From Streptomyces sp. NRRL F-2664 (GTDB lineage Bacteria > Actinomycetota > Actinomycetes > Streptomycetales > Streptomycetaceae), in the NCBI RefSeq assembly GCF_000719345.1, contig NZ_JOFX01000004.1:62001-126000 (forward strand): DNA of 64,000 nucleotides, written 5' to 3'. A model generated the notes under the pieces. That model was not told the DNA's origin and did no database searches. It saw only the letters and a program-made list of their open reading frames with translations. The position numbers and the translations under genes were made by a program. Below are positions 16,205 to 24,602 of the stretch, one piece after another. Within the stretch, counting starts at the first letter, position 1; each line of letters starts with the position of its first letter.

Positions 16205-18238
16205 ATGGAAGAGCCGCGTCGCCTCGGCGGCCGGTACGAGCTGAGCCACGTGCTCGGCCGCGGTGGCATGGCCGAGGTCTACCTCGCCCACGACACCCGG
16301 CTCGGCCGTACCGTCGCCGTCAAGACCCTGCGTGCCGATCTCGCCCGCGACCCGTCCTTCCAGGCCCGGTTCCGGCGCGAGGCCCAGTCGGCCGCGTCGC
16401 TGAACCACCCGGCGATCGTCGCCGTCTACGACACCGGCGAGGACTACGTCGACAACATCTCCATCCCGTACATCGTGATGGAGTACGTCGACGGTTCGAC
16501 CCTGCGCGAACTGCTGCACTCCGGCCGCAAGCTGCTGCCCGAGCGCACGCTGGAGATGTGCATCGGCATCCTCCAGGCCCTCGAGTACTCCCACCGCGCC
16601 GGCATCGTGCACCGCGACATCAAGCCGGCCAACGTGATGCTGACCCGCACGGGCCAGGTCAAGGTCATGGACTTCGGCATCGCCCGTGCCATGGGCGACT
16701 CCGGCATGACGATGACGCAGACGGCCGCCGTGATCGGCACCGCCCAGTACCTCTCCCCGGAGCAGGCCAAGGGCGAGCAGGTCGACGCGCGCTCCGACCT
16801 CTACTCCGCGGGCTGCCTGCTCTACGAGCTCCTGTGCGTGCGGCCGCCGTTCGTCGGCGACTCCCCGGTGGCCGTGGCCTACCAGCACGTACGGGAAGAG
16901 CCGCAGCCCCCGTCGAACTTCGACCCCGAGATCACGCCCGAGATGGACGCCATCGTCCTCAAGGCACTGGTCAAGGACCCCGACTACCGCTACCAGTCGG
17001 CGGACGAGATGCGCGCCGACATCGAGGCCTGCCTCGACGGCCAGCCGGTCGCCGCCACCGCCGCCATGGGCGCGGCCGGCTACGGCTACCCGCACGAGCA
17101 GGGCCACGGCTACGGCCCCCAGGGCTACGACCAGCCGACCACGGCCCTGCGCACCTCCGACGCGGGCGCCCAGACGTCGATGATGCCGCCCATGCCCCCG
17201 GGCGACGGCGGCTACGGCTACGGGGACCAGGGCTCCGGCGGTTACGACCAGGGCCCGCACCGGCGCCAGCAGAAGAAGAGCAGGGCGTCCACCGTGCTGC
17301 TGGTGGCGGCCGGCATCCTCGTCCTGGTCGGCGCGATCCTCATCGGCCGCTCCCTGTTCGGGGACACGGCCGACAACCGGCCCAACGTGCCCAAGGTCGT
17401 CGGCCAGACGCTGGACGAGGCGACGAAGAGCGTCGTGAACTCCAAGCTCAAGGTGGCCAAGGCGGCCGACGAGGCCTGCGTGGACCAGCCCAAGGGCAAT
17501 GTCTGCAAGCAGGACCCGGCGGCCGGCACCAAGGTCGACGAGGGCACGACGGTCACGCTGACCGTCTCCTCGGGCGCCCCGAAGATCTCCGTCGTCGACG
17601 TGCTCAACATGAAGTACGAGGAGGCGGAGAAGGCGCTGAAGGACAAGGGCTTCCAGGTCGAGCGCAAGACCCAGGAGTCCGAACGCACCCCGGGGACCGT
17701 CCTGGAGCAGAGCCCGAAGGCCGGTACCGAGGCCGAGCGCAACAGCGTGATCACGCTGACGGTCGCCAAGGAGCAGTCCAAGTCCGAGGTGCCCGAGCTG
17801 AAGGGCAAGACCAAGGACGAGGCGGAGAAGGCGCTCAAGGCCGTCAACCTGCGGCTCGGCAGCGTCACGGAGTCCGACCAGCCCGGAGCCGCTCCCGGCA
17901 CGGTCATCGGCCAGCAGTTCGCCGCGGGCCAGCAGCTGGAGCAGAACAAGACGGTGAACATCACCATCGCCAAGGCCGCGCAGGCGACGGTCGTCCCGAA
18001 CTTCGCCGGCCGCACGGTCGGCCAGTACAAGGACGACCTCAAGCGCGCCAACCTGCGGGTCGGCATCGTCGCCGGACCGTCGGACGACAACGCGATCGTG
18101 GTCGGCACCGACCCGCAGCCCGGCACCCCCGGCACCTCCGGGCAGGCCGTCAACCTGTTCACGGTCGCGGGCCAGCAGGACGGCGGCAACAACGGCGGCA
18201 TCTTCGGCGGCCTGACCGGCGGCAACGGCCGCCGGTAG
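16205..18238 (+). CDS. pknB: PknB-type Ser/Thr protein kinase with PASTA domains
   Basis: A 677-residue receptor kinase. The cytoplasmic kinase domain (about 11-270) has the Gly loop GRGGMAEVYLAHD, Lys in VAVKTLR, HRDIKPANVML, DFGIARAM and activation-loop Thr residues (MTMTQTAAVIGTAQY). A Gly/Tyr-rich linker leads to a membrane helix (about 360-382) and four extracellular PASTA repeats (about 394-652), which bind muropeptides or lipid II. I chose ATG 16205, with GGAGAGGG 10 bases upstream, over the in-frame start 69 bases earlier. It phosphorylates cell-wall and division proteins; PstP and the FHA proteins are encoded in the same operon. Confidence 0.95.
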   Translation: MEEPRRLGGRYELSHVLGRGGMAEVYLAHDTRLGRTVAVKTLRADLARDPSFQARFRREAQSAASLNHPAIVAVYDTGEDYVDNISIPYIVMEYVDGSTLRELLHSGRKLLPERTLEMCIGILQALEYSHRAGIVHRDIKPANVMLTRTGQVKVMDFGIARAMGDSGMTMTQTAAVIGTAQYLSPEQAKGEQVDARSDLYSAGCLLYELLCVRPPFVGDSPVAVAYQHVREEPQPPSNFDPEITPEMDAIVLKALVKDPDYRYQSADEMRADIEACLDGQPVAATAAMGAAGYGYPHEQGHGYGPQGYDQPTTALRTSDAGAQTSMMPPMPPGDGGYGYGDQGSGGYDQGPHRRQQKKSRASTVLLVAAGILVLVGAILIGRSLFGDTADNRPNVPKVVGQTLDEATKSVVNSKLKVAKAADEACVDQPKGNVCKQDPAAGTKVDEGTTVTLTVSSGAPKISVVDVLNMKYEEAEKALKDKGFQVERKTQESERTPGTVLEQSPKAGTEAERNSVITLTVAKEQSKSEVPELKGKTKDEAEKALKAVNLRLGSVTESDQPGAAPGTVIGQQFAAGQQLEQNKTVNITIAKAAQATVVPNFAGRTVGQYKDDLKRANLRVGIVAGPSDDNAIVVGTDPQPGTPGTSGQAVNLFTVAGQQDGGNNGGIFGGLTGGNGRR

Positions 18239-18265
18239 TGCGGACGGCACCACCCGGTACGGCGA

Positions 18266-18303
18266 AAAGGTCCGGCCCCTCCCGCGGGAGGGGCCGGACC
18301 TTT
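18266..18303 (+). terminator. Intrinsic terminator after pknB
   Basis: A near-perfect hairpin with arms AAAGGTCCGGCCCCTCCCG and the complementary CGGGAGGGGCCGGACCTTT, ending in TTT. It lies 28 bases after the pknB stop and can work in both directions between convergent operons. Confidence 0.85.
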
Positions 18304-18309
18304 CGTACG

Positions 18310-18339
18310 ACGGCCGTCCGGAGCGCTCCGGACGGCCGT
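18310..18339. terminator. Perfect 30-base palindrome, second convergent terminator
   Basis: ACGGCCGTCCGGAGC is followed at once by its exact reverse complement, with no loop bases. It sits 6 bases from the pknB terminator and faces the sortase operon. The remaining 90 bases to the sortase stop hold only GC-rich sequence. Confidence 0.6.
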
Positions 18340-18431
18340 GTGGACGCCGTCCGGGCTTGCGGGGGCTCCCTGGGGGCTTCCGGGCGCCCGCGGGCCCCTG
18401 ACGGGCCCTGGAGGCCCGGTCGGGCGTGGCC

Positions 18432-19157
18432 TCAGCGCAGTTCGGCGGGCGGGGTGCGCTTGGCGTCGACCTTCTCCGTGCGGACCAGTTCGCCCCAGAC
18501 GATGTAGCGGTACTTCGAGGTGTAGACGGGCGTGCAGGTGGTGAGGGTGATGTAGCGGCCGGGGGCGGTCCTGCCGGACTGCTTGGGGACCGGGTTGATC
18601 ACGTCGGTGTTGTACTTGGAGGTCTGGCGCAGCTCCGCGAAGACCTTGTACACGTACCAGGTGTCGCGGGTCTCGAAGACGATCGCGTCGCCGTTCTTCA
18701 CCTTGTCGATGTGGTGGAACTTCGCGCCGTGCCCGTCCCGGTGCGCTGCGAGCGAGAAGTTCCCCTTCTCGTCCCAGGGCAGCGCCGACTTCACCGGCTC
18801 CGTGTAGTAGCCGGCGACGCCGTCGTCGAGGACGTCCGGGGCCGTGCCCGCCTTGACGAGCACCTCGCCGTTCCTCATGGCCGGCACGTGCAGGAAGCCG
18901 ACCCCGCCCCGGGTGTCCAGCGCCCCGGGCCCGGCCTGCGCGGGGGGCGCGTCCTGCCACTGGCGGCGGACCTCGTCGCCGCGCGCGGCGGCCTGCCGGT
19001 CCGCGAGCACGTTCGTCCACCACAGCGAGTAGGCCACGAACAGGCCCAGCACGAGGCCCACGGTGATCAGGACCTCGCCCAGCAGGCTCAGGAACCCGGC
19101 GAGCACACTGCGGCCGTGGGCGGGCGGGGCCGCGGTGCGGCGACTGGCACGAGACAC
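18432..19157 (-). CDS. Class E sortase
   Basis: A 241-residue membrane-anchored transpeptidase. An N-terminal helix (about 27-48) precedes the sortase barrel with catalytic His in SLAAHRDGHGAKF, Cys in TLTTCTPVY and Arg in SKYRYIVW. Class E sortases of high-GC Gram-positives anchor LAXTG-type proteins such as long chaplins to the wall. The gene ends a six-gene minus-strand operon and lies 14 bases after the second sortase. ATG 19157 is the only good start. Confidence 0.93.
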   Translation of the reverse strand: MSRASRRTAAPPAHGRSVLAGFLSLLGEVLITVGLVLGLFVAYSLWWTNVLADRQAAARGDEVRRQWQDAPPAQAGPGALDTRGGVGFLHVPAMRNGEVLVKAGTAPDVLDDGVAGYYTEPVKSALPWDEKGNFSLAAHRDGHGAKFHHIDKVKNGDAIVFETRDTWYVYKVFAELRQTSKYNTDVINPVPKQSGRTAPGRYITLTTCTPVYTSKYRYIVWGELVRTEKVDAKRTPPAELR

Positions 19158-19171
19158 TGCTTGCTTCGTCC

Positions 19172-19993
19172 TTAACTGGTCAGCGCGGGCGGTGGGCCCT
19201 GGCTGCGGGGGCGTTCACCGGTCATCCTGCCCCATACGATCATCCGGTAGGTGCTGGTGAACTCCGGGGTGCAGGTGGTCAGCGTGATGTACCGGCCCGG
19301 GGAGGTGAACCCCGAGCCCTCCGGCACCGGTTTGATCACCCCGACGTTCGTCGGCGGTGTCTGTGCGAGCGCCGAGGTCATCTCGTACGTGTAGTAGGCG
19401 TCCCGGGTCTCGACCACGACCGGATCCCCGGGCACCAGCCGGTTGATGTAGCGGAACGGCTCGCCGTGGGTGTTGCGGTGTCCGGCGACCGCGAAGTTGC
19501 CCTGCGGGTCGGCCGGCATCGCGGTCTTCAGGGCGCCCTCGCCGTAGTGCCCGACCATGCCCTTGTCCAGCACCTTCGGCTTGCTGATGCCCTCGGCGAC
19601 GGGGACCTTCACGTCGAGCTTGGGGATGTGCAGGATGGCGAAGCCCTGGCCGGGCTCGAAGGCCGTCACCGGCGGTGCCGCCGCGCCGCCCTCGGGCTGC
19701 CGCTCCCAGGTCTGGCGCAGGGAGCCGGCCGCGCCGTCCGCCGCGCGTTCGGCCACCACGTTCGTGTACCAGAGCTGGTAGGCGACGAACAGCAGCATCA
19801 CCAGACCCGCCGTGATGAAGAGCTCCCCGCCCAGCCGGCTCGCGATGACCACCGGGCCGCCGGACGCCGGCCGCTTGCGCCGCCGCCCGCCCCGCCTGCG
19901 GGTGTTCCTGGCGGCCCGCTTCGCGGCCTCCTGCGCTGCCCTGCGTCGCGCGGCCCGGCCCCCGGTGGGCGCGGACGGCGCGACGGTCGTCAC
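19172..19993 (-). CDS. Class E sortase
   Basis: A 273-residue paralogue of the neighbouring sortase. A basic N-terminus (about 10-45, Arg-rich) precedes the membrane helix (about 58-80). Catalytic residues are in AVAGHRNTHGEPF (His), TLTTCTPEF (Cys) and STYRMIVW (Arg). I placed the start at GTG 19993, which overlaps the pabA stop in GTGA. A longer reading back to 20545 would run through pabA and is not credible. Tandem class E sortases are known in Streptomyces. Confidence 0.92.
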   Translation of the reverse strand: MTTVAPSAPTGGRAARRRAAQEAAKRAARNTRRRGGRRRKRPASGGPVVIASRLGGELFITAGLVMLLFVAYQLWYTNVVAERAADGAAGSLRQTWERQPEGGAAAPPVTAFEPGQGFAILHIPKLDVKVPVAEGISKPKVLDKGMVGHYGEGALKTAMPADPQGNFAVAGHRNTHGEPFRYINRLVPGDPVVVETRDAYYTYEMTSALAQTPPTNVGVIKPVPEGSGFTSPGRYITLTTCTPEFTSTYRMIVWGRMTGERPRSQGPPPALTS

Positions 19994-20628
19994 GCGACGG
20001 CCTTGCCCACCACCGGGGCCAGCCCCGCGGAGCGTTCCACCGCGCCCGCGTCGCCGCAGCGCACCAGCCAGTTCGCGAGCATCCGGTGGCCCCACTCGGT
20101 CAGCACCGACTCGGGGTGGAACTGCACGCCCTCGACGTCGTGCTCCCGGTGGCGCAGGCCCATGATGATCCCGTCCTCGGTCCGGGCGGTGACCTCCAGG
20201 ACGTCGGGCAGGGTCGCGGGCTCGGCCGCGAGGGAGTGGTATCGGGTAGCGGTGAACGGCGAGGGCAGGCCCGCGAACACGCCGAGGCCCTCGTGCTCCA
20301 CCGGCGAGGTCTTGCCGTGCAGCAGCTCGGGGGCACGGCCCACGACGCCGCCGTAGGCGACCGCCATCGACTGCATGCCGAGGCAGACGCCGAAGACGGG
20401 GACACCGGTTTCGGCGCAGTGCCGGACCATGTCGACGCAGACGCCCGCCTCCTCCGGCGTGCCCGGCCCGGGGGAGAGGAGCACGCCGTCGAAGCCGTCC
20501 TGGGCATGGGCGAGGGCGACCTCGTCGTTGCGCAGTACCTCGCACTCGGCTCCGAGCTGGTAGAGGTACTGGACCAGGTTGAAGACGAAGCTGTCGTAGT
20601 TGTCTACCACCAGAATGCGTGCGCTCAC
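19990..20628 (-). CDS. pabA: Glutamine amidotransferase, PabA/TrpG type
   Basis: A 212-residue class I glutamine amidotransferase, the component II that supplies ammonia to aminodeoxychorismate or anthranilate synthase. Visible motifs are VDNYDSFVFNLVQYL at the N-terminus, SPGPGTP, the nucleophile Cys in VFGVCLGMQSMA, and His/Glu in GVQFHPESVLTEWG. No component I gene is nearby, so it may serve both folate and tryptophan synthesis. It is oddly embedded among sortase genes with start and stop overlaps on both sides. Sequence alone does not separate PabA from TrpG. Confidence 0.92.
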   Translation of the reverse strand: MSARILVVDNYDSFVFNLVQYLYQLGAECEVLRNDEVALAHAQDGFDGVLLSPGPGTPEEAGVCVDMVRHCAETGVPVFGVCLGMQSMAVAYGGVVGRAPELLHGKTSPVEHEGLGVFAGLPSPFTATRYHSLAAEPATLPDVLEVTARTEDGIIMGLRHREHDVEGVQFHPESVLTEWGHRMLANWLVRCGDAGAVERSAGLAPVVGKAVA

Positions 20629-20825
20629 GGAGTGGCTCCCGATCCCTCGTCCACCGTCACGTCATTGAACGGAAGGAGTGGCTCGGCCCAGGGGAAGACG
20701 TACTGGAACAGTACGAAGACCACGGCGAGGACCAGTACGAGAGAGATCAGCGCGCGGACCCACGCGTTGCCCGGCAGATGCCGCCAGATCCAGCCGTACA
20801 TGCCGCCTGATTCCTTTTCGTCCAC
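20625..20825 (-). CDS. Small single-pass membrane protein
   Basis: A 66-residue protein with one membrane helix (about 24-45, ALISLVLVLAVVFVLFQYVF) followed by PWAEPLLPFNDV. Its stop overlaps the pabA start (ATGA), so it is translationally coupled. The Met nine residues in (MYGWIWRHLPG) is an equally likely start. The text is of a kind conserved near this locus in actinobacteria, but I know no function. Its position between sortase genes suggests a cell-envelope role, which is inference only. Confidence 0.75.
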   Translation of the reverse strand: MDEKESGGMYGWIWRHLPGNAWVRALISLVLVLAVVFVLFQYVFPWAEPLLPFNDVTVDEGSGATP

Positions 20826-20890
20826 ATTCGTTCACCGCACCGCGGGGGCGGTACGCGAACAGACTAAAGCCAGCGGCCCGGCCGAGGGGG

Positions 20891-21640
20891 TCACCCGGAG
20901 GAACCCCCGGTCCCGTCCTGGCCCGCCGCGCGCGTCCCGGTCAGTTCCGCCCACACCACCAGCCGGTGGCTGTGGCCCCATTCCGGGTCGCAGGTGGTCA
21001 GCGTCAGATACCGGCCGGGCATCGTGAACGGGGACTTCCCGGGGACCGGGGCGACCACGGCGACGTCGGTGGGCAGGGTGCGCACGGGTCCGCCGCGGAT
21101 CGTGTACGTGTACCGGGTCCGCGCGTCCTGGAGGACGACCTCGTCCCCCGGGCGCAGCTTCGGGAAGTCCTTGAAGGGGTCCCCGTACGTGCGGCGGTGG
21201 CCGGCCACGGAGAAGTTCCCGACGGCCCCGAGGCGGGCGGTCGAGGCGTAGTGGCCCAGGCCCCGCTTGAGCAGCTCGGCGTCCGTACCCTCCAGGACGG
21301 GCCGGACCCAGTCCCGGCCGAAGCGGGGGACGTACATCTCGGCGAAGGCCCGGCCGGGGGCGTACCGGGGTTCCTCGGGGGCGGCGGACCCGGGGGCGGC
21401 GGCCGGGGCCGCCGGCGGGGACGGCGAGGCGGCTTCGGCCGCCCAGCGGTCGCGCATCCGGGCCGTCTCGCCGGCCGCGGCCCGGTCCGCCTCGACCCCC
21501 GTCCACAGCAGGACGTAGGCGACGAAGAGCACGATGAGCGTGCCCGCCGTCAGGCACACCTCGCTGAGCGTCCGCACCGCCGCACGCAGGACGGCATCGG
21601 GACGGATCCGGTCACGGGGTGGTGCCCACCGGCTTCGCAT
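20891..21640 (-). CDS. Class E sortase (third copy)
   Basis: A 249-residue sortase with a membrane helix (about 28-48), an Ala/Pro-rich stalk (about 70-90) and a catalytic domain: His in SVAGHRRTYGDPF, Cys in TLTTCDPEW and Arg in HSHRLVVW. The residue after the Cys is Asp instead of the Thr found in the other two copies, so substrate handling may differ. It overlaps the 3' end of the DUF881 gene by 29 bases. Together with the tandem pair, three class E sortases lie within 3.3 kb. Confidence 0.9.
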   Translation of the reverse strand: MRSRWAPPRDRIRPDAVLRAAVRTLSEVCLTAGTLIVLFVAYVLLWTGVEADRAAAGETARMRDRWAAEAASPSPPAAPAAAPGSAAPEEPRYAPGRAFAEMYVPRFGRDWVRPVLEGTDAELLKRGLGHYASTARLGAVGNFSVAGHRRTYGDPFKDFPKLRPGDEVVLQDARTRYTYTIRGGPVRTLPTDVAVVAPVPGKSPFTMPGRYLTLTTCDPEWGHSHRLVVWAELTGTRAAGQDGTGGSSG

Positions 21641-22409
21641 GATGGAGGTCCACTGTGCCGGAGTAGGCGGGAAGTGTCAGCGCCCTGTGCTCGTCCACTT
21701 TCCAGCCGAGGCCGTAGGCGTTCACGTACAGCTGGTAGTTCTGCAGGGCGGGGGAGGCGGCGAGGGCCTTCTTCAGCGCGGCCGGGTCGCCAACGGCAGA
21801 GATCTTGTACGGCGGCGAGTAGACGCGGCCCTGGAGGATCAGGGTATTGCCCACGCAGCGCACCGCGCTGGTGGAGATCAGCCGCTGGTCCATGACCTGG
21901 ATGCCCTCGGCGCCGCCCTGCCACAGGGCGTTCACCACGGCCTGGAGGTCCTGCTGGTGGATCACCAGGTCGTTGGGCTGCGGCTCGGGCACGTTGGGGA
22001 TGCGCGCGGTGGCGTTCGGCGGGGCGTCGTTGAGGGTGACGGTCAGGCCCTTGCCGGACAGCTCCTCCGTGCCGGAGGCGGCGCGCAGGGCGGCCAGCTT
22101 CGCGTCCTGCGCCTGCGTGCTGCCGTCGTCGCGGTCGGCGAGGGCGTCCACGCGGCCGCGGGCCGCCGCGGTGCTCTCCTCCAGCTCGGCGTTGTCCTGG
22201 CTGCGTTCCTTGATCAGGTCCGACAGTTTGAGGAGGGAGGCGTCCGTCCGGATGTTCGTACCCTTGGAGGTGTTGAAGCTGGTGACGAAGAGCAGCCCGG
22301 CCAGGGCGAAGACGGCGGCCGTCAGCAACCGGACCGGCCTGGCCCGGCGACGGGGACCCGCGGAGGAGTCGTCTGAATTGCTCAACGTACCCTTCTCCTT
22401 CAACGCCAC
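21612..22409 (-). CDS. DUF881 family membrane protein
   Basis: A 265-residue protein with an N-terminal membrane helix (about 27-43, LLTAAVFALAGLLFVTS), a coiled-coil-like stretch (about 60-100, LIKERSQDNAELEESTAAARG) and a DUF881 domain (KGLTVTLNDAP, QQDLQAVVNALWQGGAEGIQVMDQRL, SPPYKISAVGD). DUF881 proteins occur next to crgA and division genes in actinobacteria and resemble bacterial extracellular division-linked proteins; the exact job is unknown. It is the first gene of the minus-strand sortase operon and is divergent from crgA. Confidence 0.87.
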   Translation of the reverse strand: MALKEKGTLSNSDDSSAGPRRRARPVRLLTAAVFALAGLLFVTSFNTSKGTNIRTDASLLKLSDLIKERSQDNAELEESTAAARGRVDALADRDDGSTQAQDAKLAALRAASGTEELSGKGLTVTLNDAPPNATARIPNVPEPQPNDLVIHQQDLQAVVNALWQGGAEGIQVMDQRLISTSAVRCVGNTLILQGRVYSPPYKISAVGDPAALKKALAASPALQNYQLYVNAYGLGWKVDEHRALTLPAYSGTVDLHHAKPVGTTP

Positions 22410-22476
22410 AGGTCCACTACGCTAACGGACGCCCGGGGCAGGCCAGGTCCCCAGCGCATCGACAGGAGAGCCCCTC

Positions 22477-22731
22477 GTGCCGAAGTCACGTATCCGCAAG
22501 AAGGACGACTACACCCCGCCGCCCACGCGGCAGCCGCAGAGCATCCGGTTGACGAACCGCAGCTGGGTCGCCCCGGTCATGCTGGCGTTCTTCCTGATCG
22601 GTCTCGCGTGGATCGTCGTCTTCTACGTGACCGAGACCCAGCTGCCGGTCGAGGCGCTCGGCAACTGGAACATCGTGGTCGGCTTCGGCTTCATCGCGGC
22701 GGGATTCGGCGTCTCCACGCAGTGGAAGTAG
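22477..22731 (+). CDS. crgA: CrgA cell-division regulator
   Basis: An 84-residue membrane protein with a charged N-terminus ([15 protein letters not shown]) and two membrane helices (about 34-52 and 62-80). CrgA coordinates septation in Streptomyces and recruits PBPs and FtsI in mycobacteria. It starts at GTG 22477 with AGGAGAG upstream. It diverges from the DUF881 gene, and a DnaA-box cluster follows its stop. Length and topology match the family. Confidence 0.95.
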   Translation: MPKSRIRKKDDYTPPPTRQPQSIRLTNRSWVAPVMLAFFLIGLAWIVVFYVTETQLPVEALGNWNIVVGFGFIAAGFGVSTQWK

Positions 22732-22767
22732 CACCTCCCGGCCCCTGACGGAAGCTCTCCCCAGGAG

Positions 22768-22819
22768 TTATCCACAGCGTCATCCACACCTGAGGAAAAG
22801 ACAGAAGATCTGTGGATAA
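22768..22819. promoter_or_regulatory. DnaA-box cluster outside oriC
   Basis: Within 52 bases there are TTATCCACA (22768-22776), TCATCCACA (22780-22788) and the inverted TGTGGATAA (22811-22819). The site lies between the convergent ends of crgA and the rhomboid gene, so it is not a promoter region. Binding outside the origin could titrate DnaA. Confidence 0.75.
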
Positions 22820-22846
22820 CTCTGTGGAGAGTTGACGCCGGTGTGA

Positions 22847-23722
22847 TCAGGTGAGTTCCGCCGTGCGGGCCATGATCAGCGCCGCTGCCAGCAGGAACAC
22901 CACCGCACAGGTGCCCCACTGGACGTAGGCGCGACTGCGGGCGCCGGTCGGCAGGAGCATGCCCAGGCCGACCAGCGCCCCGGTGATCAGGCCGCCCACG
23001 TGGGCCTGCCAGGACACGCGCACATAGCCGCCGAACGGTACGAAGGTCAGCACCAGCATCAGCCCGACCATGATGATCAGCGGCCGCATCTCGTACCGCA
23101 GCCGCCGGGCCAGCACGACGGTCGCGCCGAGCAGGCCGAAGATCGCCCCCGACGCGCCGACGGTCGGGACGTACGGCTCGGTCAGGAGATAGACGAGGGC
23201 GCTCCCGCCCAGACCGGACAGCAGGTAGACGGCGAGGTACCGGCTGCGGCCGAGAGCGGCCTCCAGCGGACCGCCGATCACCCACAGCGCGATCATGTTG
23301 CTGATGATGTGCCACCACTGGGTGTGCAGGAACACCGAGGTGAGCAGCCGGTGGTACTCGCCCACGGCGACGCCGTGGACGGGGCCGCCCGGGTAGTCGA
23401 CGTACCCGCCCAGCAGCTGGAGCTGCACCGCCAGCGCCGGGGCCAGGAGACCGAGGAAGAAGACGGCGACATTGGTCCCGATGAGGATCTTGGTGACCAG
23501 CTGGGGGTCCTCCGCCACCCGGCCGCCCGCGAGGGTGCGCGGCGCGTTGGCGCCGGGGCGGTGGCCGGTGCCAGAGCCCTGGCGGACGCACTCGGGGCAC
23601 TGGAAGCCGACCGAGGCGCTGATCATGCACTCGGGGCAGATCGGGCGCTCGCAGCGGGTGCAGCTGATCCCCGTGTCGCGGTCCGGGTGGCGGTAGCAGC
23701 CCGGCAGACGGTCGGTGTCCAT
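22847..23722 (-). CDS. Rhomboid family intramembrane serine protease
   Basis: A 291-residue protein. The N-terminal Cys/His zinc-binding segment (residues about 8-45: CYRHP, CTRCERPICPEC, FQCPECV) is followed by six or so membrane helices. The catalytic Ser is in GASGAIFGLLG and the catalytic His in AHVGGLITG. It cleaves substrates within the membrane; none is known here. I chose ATG 23722 (MDTDRLPGCYRHP); an upstream ATG at 23776 would add 18 unlikely residues. It converges with crgA. Confidence 0.92.
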   Translation of the reverse strand: MDTDRLPGCYRHPDRDTGISCTRCERPICPECMISASVGFQCPECVRQGSGTGHRPGANAPRTLAGGRVAEDPQLVTKILIGTNVAVFFLGLLAPALAVQLQLLGGYVDYPGGPVHGVAVGEYHRLLTSVFLHTQWWHIISNMIALWVIGGPLEAALGRSRYLAVYLLSGLGGSALVYLLTEPYVPTVGASGAIFGLLGATVVLARRLRYEMRPLIIMVGLMLVLTFVPFGGYVRVSWQAHVGGLITGALVGLGMLLPTGARSRAYVQWGTCAVVFLLAAALIMARTAELT

Positions 23723-23900
23723 CGGTCCCCTCGGTCGGCGGCGGCAGGGCGTGCGCCCCACCGGTCCGGTACACAACCAGTACGGACGGGCGGGGCGGAA
23801 AGGTTCCCGGGCGACCGGGGCGGTGCGGGGGATCGGGCGGAGCGGAGGGAGACGGCCGGGAAGACGGCGCGGACGGGGCGGTGCGCGGCGGCAGCGTGCG

Positions 23901-24428
23901 TCAGCGCCTCTCGACGACGACGGACTTGATGACCACGTCCTCCAGCGGACGCTCGGTGCGCGCGTTGGTGGCGCCGGCGGCGATGGCGTCGACGACCTTC
24001 CGGCTCGCCGGGTCGGTGACCTCGCCGAAGATGGTGTGCTTGCGCGTCAGCCACGCGGTGGGGGCGACGGTGATGAAGAACTGCGAGCCGTTGGTGCCCG
24101 GGCCGGCGTTGGCCATGGCGAGCAGGTACGGCTTGGTGAAGGCCAGGTCGGGGTGGAACTCGTCCGCGAACGCGTAGCCCGGACCGCCGGTGCCGTTGCC
24201 GAGGGGGTCGCCGCCCTGGATCATGAAGCCGCTGATGACGCGGTGGAAGACGGTGCCGTCGTACAGCGGGTCCGTGGTCTTCTGGCCGTCCGTGGGACGG
24301 GTCCACTCGCGGGCGCCCGTGGCGAGTTCGACGAAGTTCCGGACGGTCTTCGGCGCGAAGTTCTCCAGCAGCTCGATCTCGATGTCGCCGTGGGTGGTCT
24401 TCAGGGTGGCGTAGAGCTTCTCGGCCAC
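23901..24428 (-). CDS. Peptidyl-prolyl cis-trans isomerase (cyclophilin)
   Basis: A 175-residue cytoplasmic cyclophilin that speeds proline isomerisation during folding. Motifs are FHRVISGFMIQGGDP, MANAGPGTNGSQFFIT and HTIFGEVTD, including the catalytic Arg and the Phe-Phe pair. GTG 24428 was chosen because GGAAGG lies just upstream and AEKLYATLKTTHGDIEIELL is the usual family start; the longer frame to 24503 has no RBS. It has no signal peptide. The 178-base gap to the rhomboid start holds no other feature I can see. Confidence 0.93.
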   Translation of the reverse strand: MAEKLYATLKTTHGDIEIELLENFAPKTVRNFVELATGAREWTRPTDGQKTTDPLYDGTVFHRVISGFMIQGGDPLGNGTGGPGYAFADEFHPDLAFTKPYLLAMANAGPGTNGSQFFITVAPTAWLTRKHTIFGEVTDPASRKVVDAIAAGATNARTERPLEDVVIKSVVVERR

Positions 24429-24602
24429 GGATCTGCCTTCCCTAGTCATAACTGTCGGTCCAGATGGTCGCACGGAGGGCTCCGCGGCACTGAAATCCTC
24501 CACCCGTATGCCCTGTCACGCATGCCGGTCGGCGATGTGACAGGCATGATCCGACAAAGGGTGGAAAGGTGAACTGTGTCCGCCACCGAGGAGGAGGATC
24601 CC

